Source of the DNA: WFTC01 sp047635955
Lineage (GTDB): Bacteria; Patescibacteriota; Gracilibacteria; UBA1369; 2-02-FULL-48-14
Direction of reading: 5' to 3'
NCBI GenBank assembly: GCA_047635955.1
Contig: JBLIGW010000005.1
Span: 1 to 25,614 of the forward strand
Length of the DNA stretch: 25,614 nucleotides
Shown: piece after piece, positions 13,158-20,305 of the stretch
Layout: each line of letters opens with the position of its first letter
How positions within the stretch are numbered: position 1 is the stretch's first letter
Notes under the pieces: generated by a model
Told to the model about the DNA's origin: nothing
Seen by the model: the letters and a program-made list of their open reading frames with translations, nothing else
Databases searched by the model: none
Made by a program: the position numbers and the translations under genes

Positions 13158-14951
13158 CTACTTATTTCGTTTTCGATCAGATTGTTTAAGGAACTTCTTT
13201 CGAAGTCGAATCAAACTTGGTGTGATTTCAACGTATTCATCTTCACCAATATATTCAATCGCTTTTTCTAAAGTCATAGAAACAATTGGAGTAAGATTAA
13301 GTGCTTCATCCGCTCCAGAAGAACGTACATTGGTAAGCTGCTTATTCTTAATAGGATTCACAGTAAGGTCAGTACCTTGGTTGTGTTCACCGATCACCAT
13401 TCCTTCATAAACTTCCGTAGCCGCTTCAACAAAGAGAGGACCACGTTCTTGAAGTTTCCAGAGAGAGTAAGCCATTGTTTTACCAGTATCTCCTGAGATC
13501 ATAGAACCAACCGTTCGCTTCTTAATTTCCCCCATGTGTGGAGCAAAGTGATCAAATGAGTGGTAAAGCGTTCCTTCTCCTCTAGTCATTACTAGGAATT
13601 GAGATCGGAAACCGAGTAATCCTCGAGTTGGAATTTCAAATTCTAATTGAGTATTACCACTGTCTGACTTCATTTGAGTCATTTGACCCTTTCGAGCTGA
13701 AAGTGCTTGAATCACGCCTCCAGCTAAATCGTCAGGAACATTAACTACCGCGATCTCAATAGGTTCACTCATTTTTCCTTCAATTTCTTGCATTACCACT
13801 TCTGGTTGAGAGATTTGAAGCTCAAAGCCTTCACGACGCATGGTTTCAATAAGAACAGCAATATGCATTTCTCCTCGTCCATACACTTTGATTGAGTCAC
13901 TTCCTGCTTGGAATTGAATCTTAAGCCCTACATTCGTTTCCATTTCTTTTTCAAGACGGTCACGAATATGACGACTAGTCACAAACTTACCTTCTCGTCC
14001 TCCCAACGGAGAATCATTCACCATGAACTCAATTGCAAGTGCAGGTGGGTCTACCTTAATTGCAGGCAAAGGCTCTACATTTTCATTATCAGTAATGGTT
14101 TCTCCCACATAAATATCAGCGAGTCCCGCAACCGCAACAATGTCTCCAGCATTCGCTGATTCAGCTTCAACTCTATCCATTCCTGAAAAGGTGAAAATCT
14201 TTGTGATTTTCCCTGTTCGTTTTTGGCCCTCAGGAGTCACAATTGTTATATTTTGGTTTGGCTTAGCCGTTCCCGTGTACACACGTCCTGTTGCAATACG
14301 TCCTAGGAAGTTATCGTAAGAAAGTGTCGCCGGTTGCATTGTGAAGTCAGCTTCTTCATCTCCAGCAGCATGAGGAACATGCTCTAGAATGAAATCAAGA
14401 AGTGGCGTGATGTCTTTATATTCGTCATCAAGGCTGCGCACCGCTATCCCGTCTTTAGCTACCGCGTAAATATAAGGGAAGTCTAATTGTTCGTCTGAAG
14501 CTCCTAATGAAGCAAAAAGATCAAATGTAAGGTCAATCACCTCATCTGGTCGAGCCATTGGCTTATCAATTTTATTCACTACTACTAAAACTTTATGTCC
14601 TAGCTCAAGAGATTTTCGAAGTACAAACTTAGTTTGTGGCATTGGCCCTTCATAAGCATCTACTACTAGAATAACGGCATCAACCGTTCGAAGCACACGT
14701 TCTACTTCTGAACCAAAATCAGCATGTCCTGGAGTATCCACAATATTAACTTTTTCTCCTTTATACTTGATCGCTGCATTTTTTGCATAAATCGTAATTC
14801 CTCGTTCTTTTTCTTGGTCATTGCTGTCCATCGCTCGCTCTTCGAGCCCTCGTCGTTGGTCAAATTCACTGTCTGCTTTTAGCAAAGCATCCACCAAAGT
14901 GGTTTTTCCATGATCTACATGGGCTACAATAGCTACATTAGTTATTTTCAT
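13158..14951 (-). CDS. typA: translational GTPase TypA/BipA
   Basis: The 597-residue protein is a complete BipA. The GTPase domain shows G1 AHVDHGKT (10-17), G2 GIT (51-53), G3 DTPGH (72-76) and G4 NKID (126-129). It is followed by a beta-barrel domain II with FLGRIATGRVYTG, then EF-G-like domains III and V, and the BipA-specific C-terminal domain with RGLLGFRSQFLVMTRGEGTL and GADEALNLTP. BipA binds 70S ribosomes and helps 50S subunit assembly, mostly at low temperature or under stress. The end LRKKFLKQSDRKRNK is normal for the family. TAATCT plus 6 nt precedes the ATG. The gene is convergent with DUF1905. Confidence 0.97.
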   Translation of the reverse strand: MKITNVAIVAHVDHGKTTLVDALLKADSEFDQRRGLEERAMDSNDQEKERGITIYAKNAAIKYKGEKVNIVDTPGHADFGSEVERVLRTVDAVILVVDAYEGPMPQTKFVLRKSLELGHKVLVVVNKIDKPMARPDEVIDLTFDLFASLGASDEQLDFPYIYAVAKDGIAVRSLDDEYKDITPLLDFILEHVPHAAGDEEADFTMQPATLSYDNFLGRIATGRVYTGTAKPNQNITIVTPEGQKRTGKITKIFTFSGMDRVEAESANAGDIVAVAGLADIYVGETITDNENVEPLPAIKVDPPALAIEFMVNDSPLGGREGKFVTSRHIRDRLEKEMETNVGLKIQFQAGSDSIKVYGRGEMHIAVLIETMRREGFELQISQPEVVMQEIEGKMSEPIEIAVVNVPDDLAGGVIQALSARKGQMTQMKSDSGNTQLEFEIPTRGLLGFRSQFLVMTRGEGTLYHSFDHFAPHMGEIKKRTVGSMISGDTGKTMAYSLWKLQERGPLFVEAATEVYEGMVIGEHNQGTDLTVNPIKNKQLTNVRSSGADEALNLTPIVSMTLEKAIEYIGEDEYVEITPSLIRLRKKFLKQSDRKRNK

Positions 14952-14957
14952 TCTTTT

Positions 14958-14963
14958 AGATTA
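14958..14963 (-). promoter_or_regulatory. -10 element TAATCT, leaderless, for typA
   Basis: On the minus strand TAATCT, AAAAGA, ATG. The hexamer is weak by sigma-70 standards but has exactly the spacing and sequence seen before the kinase-like and aminotransferase genes. A second possible -10 (CATTAT) lies further upstream. Confidence 0.42.
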
Positions 14964-15059
14964 AGTCTGGCAGAAGATAATGCAAAGTGCCCTAATCCGC
15001 AAATGAGAATGCAAATACCTTGACACCTTTGCTAAGCTATAAACAAATAACCAAACACT

Positions 15060-15794
15060 ATGTCTGAACTATTCATACCAATCGCCTACTCGGCTATTGC
15101 AGGAAGCGCCACACTAATTGGTCTCGCGCTTGTGCTCTACGCTGAGAAATGGGTAAAAAAACACTCTTACTATGTAGTTAGCCTAGCCGCTGGCGTACTA
15201 CTCGGAACGGCATTTTTTCACCTCCTACCTGAAGCTAGTGAACTCCAAGAAGAAAGCTTTCTTCTTTGGACAGTCATTGGTTTTGCCGCTTTCTACCTAA
15301 TAGAGGTTCTAGTAGGCTTTCACGCTTGTAGAGAAAATGAAGAGGACCATGATCACGATCACGTTCTAGGGCCCGTCGCTAGTTTAGGAATTTTGGTTCA
15401 CTCTATTTTAGATGGGATCACCATTGCCATTGGTTTTGAAATAGACCCATCTATTGGAATCATCACCGCTATCGCCGTTATGGTTCACGAGCTACCTGAA
15501 GGTATATTCACCATCTCAATCCTGCTTCACAGCCACATGAACAAGAAAAAAGCCATATTGTGGACCTTTGCCGTTGCTTTAGCCACTCCACTAGGAACAC
15601 TCGCAACTCTAGTTTTATTCCCTAATTTAGGGGTAGAAACGCTAGGAACGCTACTTGCCATTGCAGCAGGATCTTTCATTTATGTTTCTGCTTCAGATTT
15701 GATTCCAGAAAGTCACAAATCACGATCCATTTCTACAGGAATCTTTATGATCATCGGGCTAGTACTTATGTACTTTGTATTTGGAGGTCACTAG
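15060..15794 (+). CDS. ZIP family divalent metal transporter
   Basis: The 244-residue protein has eight predicted helices. A histidine-rich cytoplasmic loop EEDHDHDH (94-101) precedes helix 4, HSILDGITIAIGF (114-126), and helix 5 carries VHELPEGIFTISILLHSH (142-159); these His, Asp and Glu residues form the binuclear metal site of ZIP transporters. SDLIPESHK near the C-terminus is also typical. It probably imports Zn2+ or a related ion (Fe2+, Mn2+). TATAAA ends 16 nt before the ATG, so the leader would be about 10 nt; a TTGACA lies only 12 nt before this hexamer and is likely not its -35. It is divergent from typA. Confidence 0.92.
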   Translation: MSELFIPIAYSAIAGSATLIGLALVLYAEKWVKKHSYYVVSLAAGVLLGTAFFHLLPEASELQEESFLLWTVIGFAAFYLIEVLVGFHACRENEEDHDHDHVLGPVASLGILVHSILDGITIAIGFEIDPSIGIITAIAVMVHELPEGIFTISILLHSHMNKKKAILWTFAVALATPLGTLATLVLFPNLGVETLGTLLAIAAGSFIYVSASDLIPESHKSRSISTGIFMIIGLVLMYFVFGGH

Positions 15795-15839
15795 ATCAAC
15801 CAGCGCTTTCTTCAGTTCCTCATTTTGTATGACAATATA

Positions 15840-15880
15840 TGGAATTTTAAGCTATTAATTATAGCAGATTTCCACTTTTT
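15840..15880 (+). terminator. possible intrinsic terminator after the ZIP gene
   Basis: TGGAA and TTCCA form an outer stem and GCTAT/ATAGC an inner stem with loop TAATT, followed by CTTTTT. The internal loop makes it weaker than the other terminators. The rest of the 99-bp convergent gap to the aminotransferase holds no gene. Confidence 0.4.
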
Positions 15881-15893
15881 CTCAAGACAGGCT

Positions 15894-17054
15894 CTAGAGA
15901 GAAAATAAACGCTCCAATGCTTCAGCAATTACGGCTTCATTACTCGCAATGCTCAAGCGAATCCAACCCCTAGTCGCCTCACCGAATACTGAACCAGGGA
16001 TAAGGGCTAAATAATGTTTTTCCAAAAGTCGCTTACAGAATTCAAGATCAGTTTCCCCCTCATTCAATAAGTGACGAATATCCATCAAAAGGTAAAAAGC
16101 TCCTGTTGGCCGAACAAAAGGAATCCGTCCATGTTCCACTAACTTCTTAACCGCAAGGTCACGTCTACTCGCAAAAGCCACGCGCATCATCTCAACCTCG
16201 TCCTGTGGGCCATTCAAGGCCTCTACGGCCGCCATTTGAGCAATAGAACAAGGGTTAGACGTAGAAAGACTCTGCCGTTGCTGCATCTTTTTAATAATAT
16301 CAGCAGGACCAACACTGAAGCCCAATCGCCACCCTGTCATCGCATAGGTTTTAGAAACCGAATTAATAACCAAAACACGTTCTTTCAAATCAGCTCGCAT
16401 CTTCAAAACATTGGCAGGCTCGTCATCATAATAGAAAAACTCATATACATCGTCAGAAAGAATAATTAGATCATGTTTTTCACATAATTCAATGATTCCT
16501 TCCAATTCTTCTTTTGGAATAATTCCTCCCGTTGGGTTCCCTGGAGAATTAATCAAAACCACTTTCGTATTTGCTGTAATCACCGCAGCCAAAGCCGCTG
16601 CAGTCATAGTGAAATTAGATTCCGGAGTCGTAGGAACTCGAAGAGGAATAGCTCCTGTCCATTTAATTTGCTGCTCATAACTGAGCCACGCTGGATCGGT
16701 CAGCGCCACTTCATCACCGGGTTCAAGCACGACTTCAAAAAAGTTAAAAAGCATTTGTTTACCTCCAGCACCACAAACCACTTCATTCATTGCATATTCT
16801 ATATTGTATTCACGTTTGTATTTATCAATCACCGCCTGCTTTAAAACAGGCAAACCACCCGTTGGCGTGTAATGACTCACGTCTCCATCAATCGCGGCTT
16901 TGGCCGCTTCTTTAATGTGAGCAGGCGTTGGGAAATCAGGTTCTCCAATACTCAAACTCAAAACCGGGTGTCCCTCTGCTTTCAGTTCAGCTGCCCGAGA
17001 AGAAATAAGAAAAGTAGCCGGCGAAACCAACTGACTGGATGCGTGATTTGTCAT
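15894..17054 (-). CDS. class I PLP-dependent aminotransferase, probably aspartate aminotransferase
   Basis: The 386-residue protein is a fold-type I aminotransferase of the aspartate aminotransferase 1b group. Visible are SIGEPDFPTPAHI (35-47), YTPTGG (62-67), AGGKQ (96-100), NSPGNPTGG (169-177), SDDVYEFF (200-207) and the PLP lysine in NSVSKTYAMTGWRLGF (Lys235); GWIRLSIA near the end carries the carboxylate-binding arginine. It starts 13 nt after the PEP carboxylase stop, so the two are likely one operon: oxaloacetate made there can be aminated to aspartate here. TAATCT plus 6 nt before the ATG offers an additional internal promoter. Specificity for aspartate rather than alanine is inferred from context. 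Confidence 0.9.
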   Translation of the reverse strand: MTNHASSQLVSPATFLISSRAAELKAEGHPVLSLSIGEPDFPTPAHIKEAAKAAIDGDVSHYTPTGGLPVLKQAVIDKYKREYNIEYAMNEVVCGAGGKQMLFNFFEVVLEPGDEVALTDPAWLSYEQQIKWTGAIPLRVPTTPESNFTMTAAALAAVITANTKVVLINSPGNPTGGIIPKEELEGIIELCEKHDLIILSDDVYEFFYYDDEPANVLKMRADLKERVLVINSVSKTYAMTGWRLGFSVGPADIIKKMQQRQSLSTSNPCSIAQMAAVEALNGPQDEVEMMRVAFASRRDLAVKKLVEHGRIPFVRPTGAFYLLMDIRHLLNEGETDLEFCKRLLEKHYLALIPGSVFGEATRGWIRLSIASNEAVIAEALERLFSL

Positions 17055-17060
17055 AATCTG

Positions 17061-17066
17061 AGATTA
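17061..17066 (-). promoter_or_regulatory. -10 element TAATCT, candidate internal promoter for the aminotransferase
   Basis: On the minus strand TAATCT, CAGATT, ATG, lying in the 13-nt gap after the PEP carboxylase stop. It would let the second gene be expressed from a leaderless message of its own. Confidence 0.4.
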
Positions 17067-17067
17067 A

Positions 17068-18591
17068 TTATCCTAAACTCTTTCGTAAAATAGCCGCTTC
17101 AAGTACGTCGTCTTCCATATCAAGACCCATGCTTTGTTTGAGTTTAATACTCGCTGTTAAATTTTTATGTAAAAGATGTCGATCCTTAACTGGACCCAAT
17201 TCAATTCCCAAAACTTCTTCACAGCCTTTAACATCATCAAGTATATCTGCGGCCCATGATTCCGTTTCAGCCCACGCTGCCAGGTTTTCTTTATTAAGAA
17301 ATTTACCTGCATGCTTCAATTCATGTTCAATAGTAGAAAAGTGTTTTCGCAATAAATCCATTTTCCCAAGTTCCTTAACTTTTCTAAGCGCCCGCCCTGT
17401 TCCAATAAATTCAGGTGGCACACCCATTGAATAACAAGAAGCCGTAAACTTAATTGCACGAGGCAAACTAACCTTCCCCACTTCACGGCCATAACCAAAG
17501 AGTCCAATATGTTGCACTCTTTCTCGACGAGAAGGAATCAATTTAGACATAGCATTAATCCGTTCTGCATAAACTTCAATCGTAGGTCTATAAAAGTCAG
17601 CAAAGATATTACAAATTTCATAAATACCTTCAAACTCTTCGTCAGAAAACTCAACTGGCTTAGGGTTCTCAAACTGCTCACGAATATATTCCAAAGATTC
17701 TTTCACTTGATCCATTGGGTAGTCATAACGATACGCCGACTGGATCGACACCGTTTTAACACCTTCATACTGTTTCAAACTCGCTTTAATATTGTCAGGA
17801 TTGATCCCTCCTCGAAATGGTAAAGATCCAGTTCCAATAATAGGGAAGACCTCCAAATCATGTTCCTTTCCTACTCTATAAAATTCTCTCAATGCGAGCC
17901 GAGCCCCAAGCATTGCAGGCACAAACCCTGCATTCAAAGCCGGATCACTTCGAGCAATAAAAGGCCGAAGGTAAGGTGGTTTATATCCAAACTCTTCTTC
18001 ATGCAGCCGAATAAAATCATTCAAGACCGTAGCTGAGTTATAAAAGTCATCCACACTTTCAATCAAAGGAACAATATGGATGTAACCCTCTCCAAAATCA
18101 TGATCATCAAAAATTTTACTATGCATTTCTGCCATCTGCTTAAACGTTCGTTGAACGTAAGCCAACTGCTCTCCTTTCTTAGTCATTGGTAAAATAATTT
18201 CAAAAACCGGCGGCGAGGTCAGACCAATTTCTTGAGTCACTTCAGCCGCAGAAAGAATACTCATGTAAGCACGAGAAAGCTTATAACTCTGTTCCTCCCA
18301 AATATTTGGAATTCGCAAAGTAATAAATCGATCTCGTCCAATTTGATGTTCTTTAAATGTCTCTAGGTGTTTATTCATGAGCCGATCAATCATTGCTTCA
18401 TCCGCAAATTTACCCTCCCAATCCCACATGTATTCATCACAATTCAAAGTGAAAAAACATTCATACATTTCCTCCGTTTCATCTGCTGTAGTTACCTTCG
18501 CCCGATCACTCCAAAAAGGAATGCACGCATTGTCTGGATGCTGCGTTGCCATCAACATTGGAATTCGGCGCTTTGGTTGGGGTGTAAACAC
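17068..18591 (-). CDS. ppcA: archaeal-type phosphoenolpyruvate carboxylase
   Basis: The 507-residue protein is the short, archaeal-type PEP carboxylase, about half the size of the common bacterial enzyme and without its N-terminal allosteric architecture. It adds bicarbonate to PEP to give oxaloacetate and phosphate. Family motifs are PMLMATQHPDNA (11-22), FIARSDPALN (211-220), GTGSLPFRGGINP (253-265), VSIQSAYRYDYP (281-292), and GREVGKVSLPRAIKFTASCYSMGVPPEFIGTGRAL. The start is a GTG at 18591; TGATATCTT ends 6 nt before it, so the message is leaderless and the GTG is preferred to the ATG 11 codons inside. It is followed by the aminotransferase. Confidence 0.95.
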   Translation of the reverse strand: MFTPQPKRRIPMLMATQHPDNACIPFWSDRAKVTTADETEEMYECFFTLNCDEYMWDWEGKFADEAMIDRLMNKHLETFKEHQIGRDRFITLRIPNIWEEQSYKLSRAYMSILSAAEVTQEIGLTSPPVFEIILPMTKKGEQLAYVQRTFKQMAEMHSKIFDDHDFGEGYIHIVPLIESVDDFYNSATVLNDFIRLHEEEFGYKPPYLRPFIARSDPALNAGFVPAMLGARLALREFYRVGKEHDLEVFPIIGTGSLPFRGGINPDNIKASLKQYEGVKTVSIQSAYRYDYPMDQVKESLEYIREQFENPKPVEFSDEEFEGIYEICNIFADFYRPTIEVYAERINAMSKLIPSRRERVQHIGLFGYGREVGKVSLPRAIKFTASCYSMGVPPEFIGTGRALRKVKELGKMDLLRKHFSTIEHELKHAGKFLNKENLAAWAETESWAADILDDVKGCEEVLGIELGPVKDRHLLHKNLTASIKLKQSMGLDMEDDVLEAAILRKSLG

Positions 18592-18597
18592 GATTTG

Positions 18598-18606
18598 AAG
18601 ATATCA
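18598..18606 (-). promoter_or_regulatory. extended -10 promoter TGATATCTT, leaderless with GTG start
   Basis: On the minus strand TGATATCTT, CAAATC, GTG. It is the only leaderless candidate here with a non-ATG start. Confidence 0.65.
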
Positions 18607-18623
18607 CACCCCAGAGCAAAGTT

Positions 18624-19235
18624 TTAGTACCACTGATTGACGAGTTCACTGATTTCCAGTTTCTTAGCATCCATCACCTTAGCATACTCTTCTGGAGGAA
18701 ACTGATTCGCTCCATCTGCTTGAACATTACTTGTTTGATAACCCATGAATTCAAAACATTTCACTGCTAAAGGCCGACCATAATCCGCCATACCTCCTTC
18801 TCCATAACCCGCTCCACCTGACGTGCTCAATACCAATGCATTTCCAGTCATTAGACCTTTGTACCTTCCCGCTTCCATTGTGAAAGTTTCCCCAGAAACA
18901 ACCACACTATCAATCCAAGCCTTAACCACCGCTGGCACAGAGTAGTTATAAAGAGGAAAAGCCAAAACCACATGATCCACCCCCACTAGCTCATCCACCA
19001 CCTTATCAATTCCCTTCAAAGCTTCGTCATATTTAGGATCTTCTTCACCAACCATATTTCGCATTATATAAGCCATTAAATTTTCACGCAAAAACATTTC
19101 TGCCGGTGCCTCTGCCAAATCATGCATCACAAGTTCTGTTTTCCCTTCCGCTGAAGCTACAAAAGCATCAACAAGTTCTTTAGTTTTACTTCGTTCTCCT
19201 CTAGGTGTGTAGTGAACTACAAGTGTCTTAGACAT
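18624..19235 (-). CDS. flavodoxin-fold NAD(P)H oxidoreductase (azoreductase/quinone reductase-like)
   Basis: The 203-residue protein has the flavodoxin-like fold of the NQO1/AzoR family. KTLVVHYTPRGERSKTKEL at the N-terminus is the FMN phosphate loop, FPLYNYSVPAVVKAWIDSVV with SGETF is the conserved flavin-binding block (near 113-137), and STSGGAGYGEGG (near 153-164) is the second loop. Members reduce quinones or azo compounds by two electrons from NAD(P)H. Length is typical. It is divergent from the HAD gene and shares an 18-bp palindrome with it; the predicted leader is 16 nt. It lies 32 bp upstream of ppcA, which has its own promoter. Confidence 0.87.
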   Translation of the reverse strand: MSKTLVVHYTPRGERSKTKELVDAFVASAEGKTELVMHDLAEAPAEMFLRENLMAYIMRNMVGEEDPKYDEALKGIDKVVDELVGVDHVVLAFPLYNYSVPAVVKAWIDSVVVSGETFTMEAGRYKGLMTGNALVLSTSGGAGYGEGGMADYGRPLAVKCFEFMGYQTSNVQADGANQFPPEEYAKVMDAKKLEISELVNQWY

Positions 19236-19253
19236 GGCATGGGGGGTAATTTT

Positions 19254-19271
19254 GCTTATGATATCATAAGC
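19254..19271. promoter_or_regulatory. 18-bp perfect palindrome with two overlapping divergent -10 elements
   Basis: GCTTATGATATCATAAGC is fully self-complementary. On the plus strand TGATATCAT ends 6 nt before the HAD ATG (leaderless). On the minus strand the same TGATATCAT drives the flavodoxin-fold gene with a 16-nt leader. Two RNA polymerases could not bind together, so the genes should compete; the palindrome may also be an operator. Confidence 0.68.
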
Positions 19272-19273
19272 TC

Positions 19274-19906
19274 ATGAAAACTATTTTTTTCGACAATGAC
19301 GGAACGCTAGTAGATACAGAAAAACTATTTTTTGCCGCCACTAAAACTGTATTAAAAGAGATAGGCATTGATCTCACTCGAGAGTGGTTCATCACAGAAT
19401 CTTTAAAGAAAAACTTAAGTGCTTGGACTTTAGTAGAAGGAGCCAGTGATGCCGAAATTCAAAGCTTGCGAAAAAAACGGAACGGAATCTACAGCGAACT
19501 CCTTCATTCCGATCTAGAACTTTTACCAGGAGTAAGAGAAACCTTAGATCATCTTCATGGAAAAGTGCAAATGGCCGTGGTCACCATGTCCATGCGTGAA
19601 CACTTTGAACTCATTCTAGAAAAAACTGGCATTGCTCACTACTTTGATTTTTTCATAGTGAATGAAGACGTAGAAAAAGAAAAACCTTACCCAGATGCCT
19701 ACCTGCTAGCGCTTGAAACCGCCAAGCAAAAACCTGAAAACTGCATCGTCATTGAAGATACGGAACGAGGAGTCATCGCCGCTAAAGCGGCTGGACTCAC
19801 GGTTTATGCCATTCCCAATGAACTGTCGAAAGACAATGACTTCTCTCAGGCAAACGGCGTTTTAAATTCATTTTCAGAAATTTTAAATCTTGAATTCACA
19901 AGCTAA
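19274..19906 (+). CDS. HAD-superfamily hydrolase, subfamily IA
   Basis: The 210-residue protein has the four HAD motifs: FFDNDGTLVDTE with nucleophile Asp7 and Asp9, VVTMSM with Thr104, KEKPYPDAYLLAL with Lys137, and CIVIEDTERGVIAAKAAG with Glu161 and Asp162. A helical cap follows motif I. It resembles phosphoglycolate phosphatase and beta-phosphoglucomutase relatives; the substrate is not readable. The leaderless promoter is part of the shared palindrome. The next gene starts 66 bp downstream with its own promoter. Confidence 0.9.
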   Translation: MKTIFFDNDGTLVDTEKLFFAATKTVLKEIGIDLTREWFITESLKKNLSAWTLVEGASDAEIQSLRKKRNGIYSELLHSDLELLPGVRETLDHLHGKVQMAVVTMSMREHFELILEKTGIAHYFDFFIVNEDVEKEKPYPDAYLLALETAKQKPENCIVIEDTERGVIAAKAAGLTVYAIPNELSKDNDFSQANGVLNSFSEILNLEFTS

Positions 19907-19942
19907 GCATGACCAAAACTTGCGTAAAGTGCTGTTTTAGTG

Positions 19943-19948
19943 TATATT
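19943..19948 (+). promoter_or_regulatory. -10 element TATATT before a two-codon ORF
   Basis: TATATT followed by TAGACG and ATG at 19955. The ATG opens only ATG-GCA-TAA; the SemiSWEET ATG follows 9 nt after that stop, in the same frame. Confidence 0.5.
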
Positions 19949-19954
19949 TAGACG

Positions 19955-19963
19955 ATGGCATAA
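19955..19963 (+). other. minimal upstream ORF ATG-GCA-TAA
   Basis: A two-codon ORF at the exact leaderless position. It is in frame with, and 9 nt before, the SemiSWEET start. It may let 70S ribosomes load and restart downstream, or repress the gene. It could also be chance. Confidence 0.35.
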
Positions 19964-19972
19964 CCGAACCCA

Positions 19973-20305
19973 ATGTCGAGAGCACTTGGATTACACCACA
20001 TATCAAAAAAGAATAGGCCTCTACTGGGACGTATTTGGGATTGGTTTAAAAAAGATAAAAACTTAGACGATGTAATGATCATCATTGCCATTGTTTACCC
20101 TTTAACCATTCTTCCTCAGGCATTCAAGATAATTGAGATTCAAGATGCCAGTTCAATTTCACTATTAAGCTTTTCCCTAAAAGCTATTTTTGCAATTCCT
20201 TGGGTTTATTATGGGATCAAACATAAAAGTAATCCCATTATTCTTTCAAATATACTTTGGTTTATTGGATACGGCCTAATTATTGTAGAAACGATGATTT
20301 ACTAA
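19973..20305 (+). CDS. SemiSWEET/PQ-loop family transporter
   Basis: The 110-residue protein has a basic N-terminus of about 30 residues and then three helices with the PQ-loop pattern: IIIAIVYPLTILPQAFKIIE (Pro-Gln at about residues 45-46), SISLLSFSLKAIFAIPWVYYGI and IILSNILWFIGYGLIIV. SemiSWEETs are three-helix dimers that move sugars across the membrane. The N-terminal extension is longer than in most members. Its last 26 nt overlap the convergent folC. The substrate is not visible. Confidence 0.82.
   Translation: MSRALGLHHISKKNRPLLGRIWDWFKKDKNLDDVMIIIAIVYPLTILPQAFKIIEIQDASSISLLSFSLKAIFAIPWVYYGIKHKSNPIILSNILWFIGYGLIIVETMIY

Noticed and set aside
15020..15043. TTGACA as the -35 of the ZIP gene promoter
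   Set aside because: Only 12 nt separate it from TATAAA, too short for sigma-70; no better hexamer lies at 17 nt.
17068..18591. Archaeal origin of the whole window because of the archaeal-type PEP carboxylase
   Set aside because: BipA, FolC, TspO and RhlE-like helicase are bacterial in type, and the promoters are bacterial -10 elements, not TATA/BRE.
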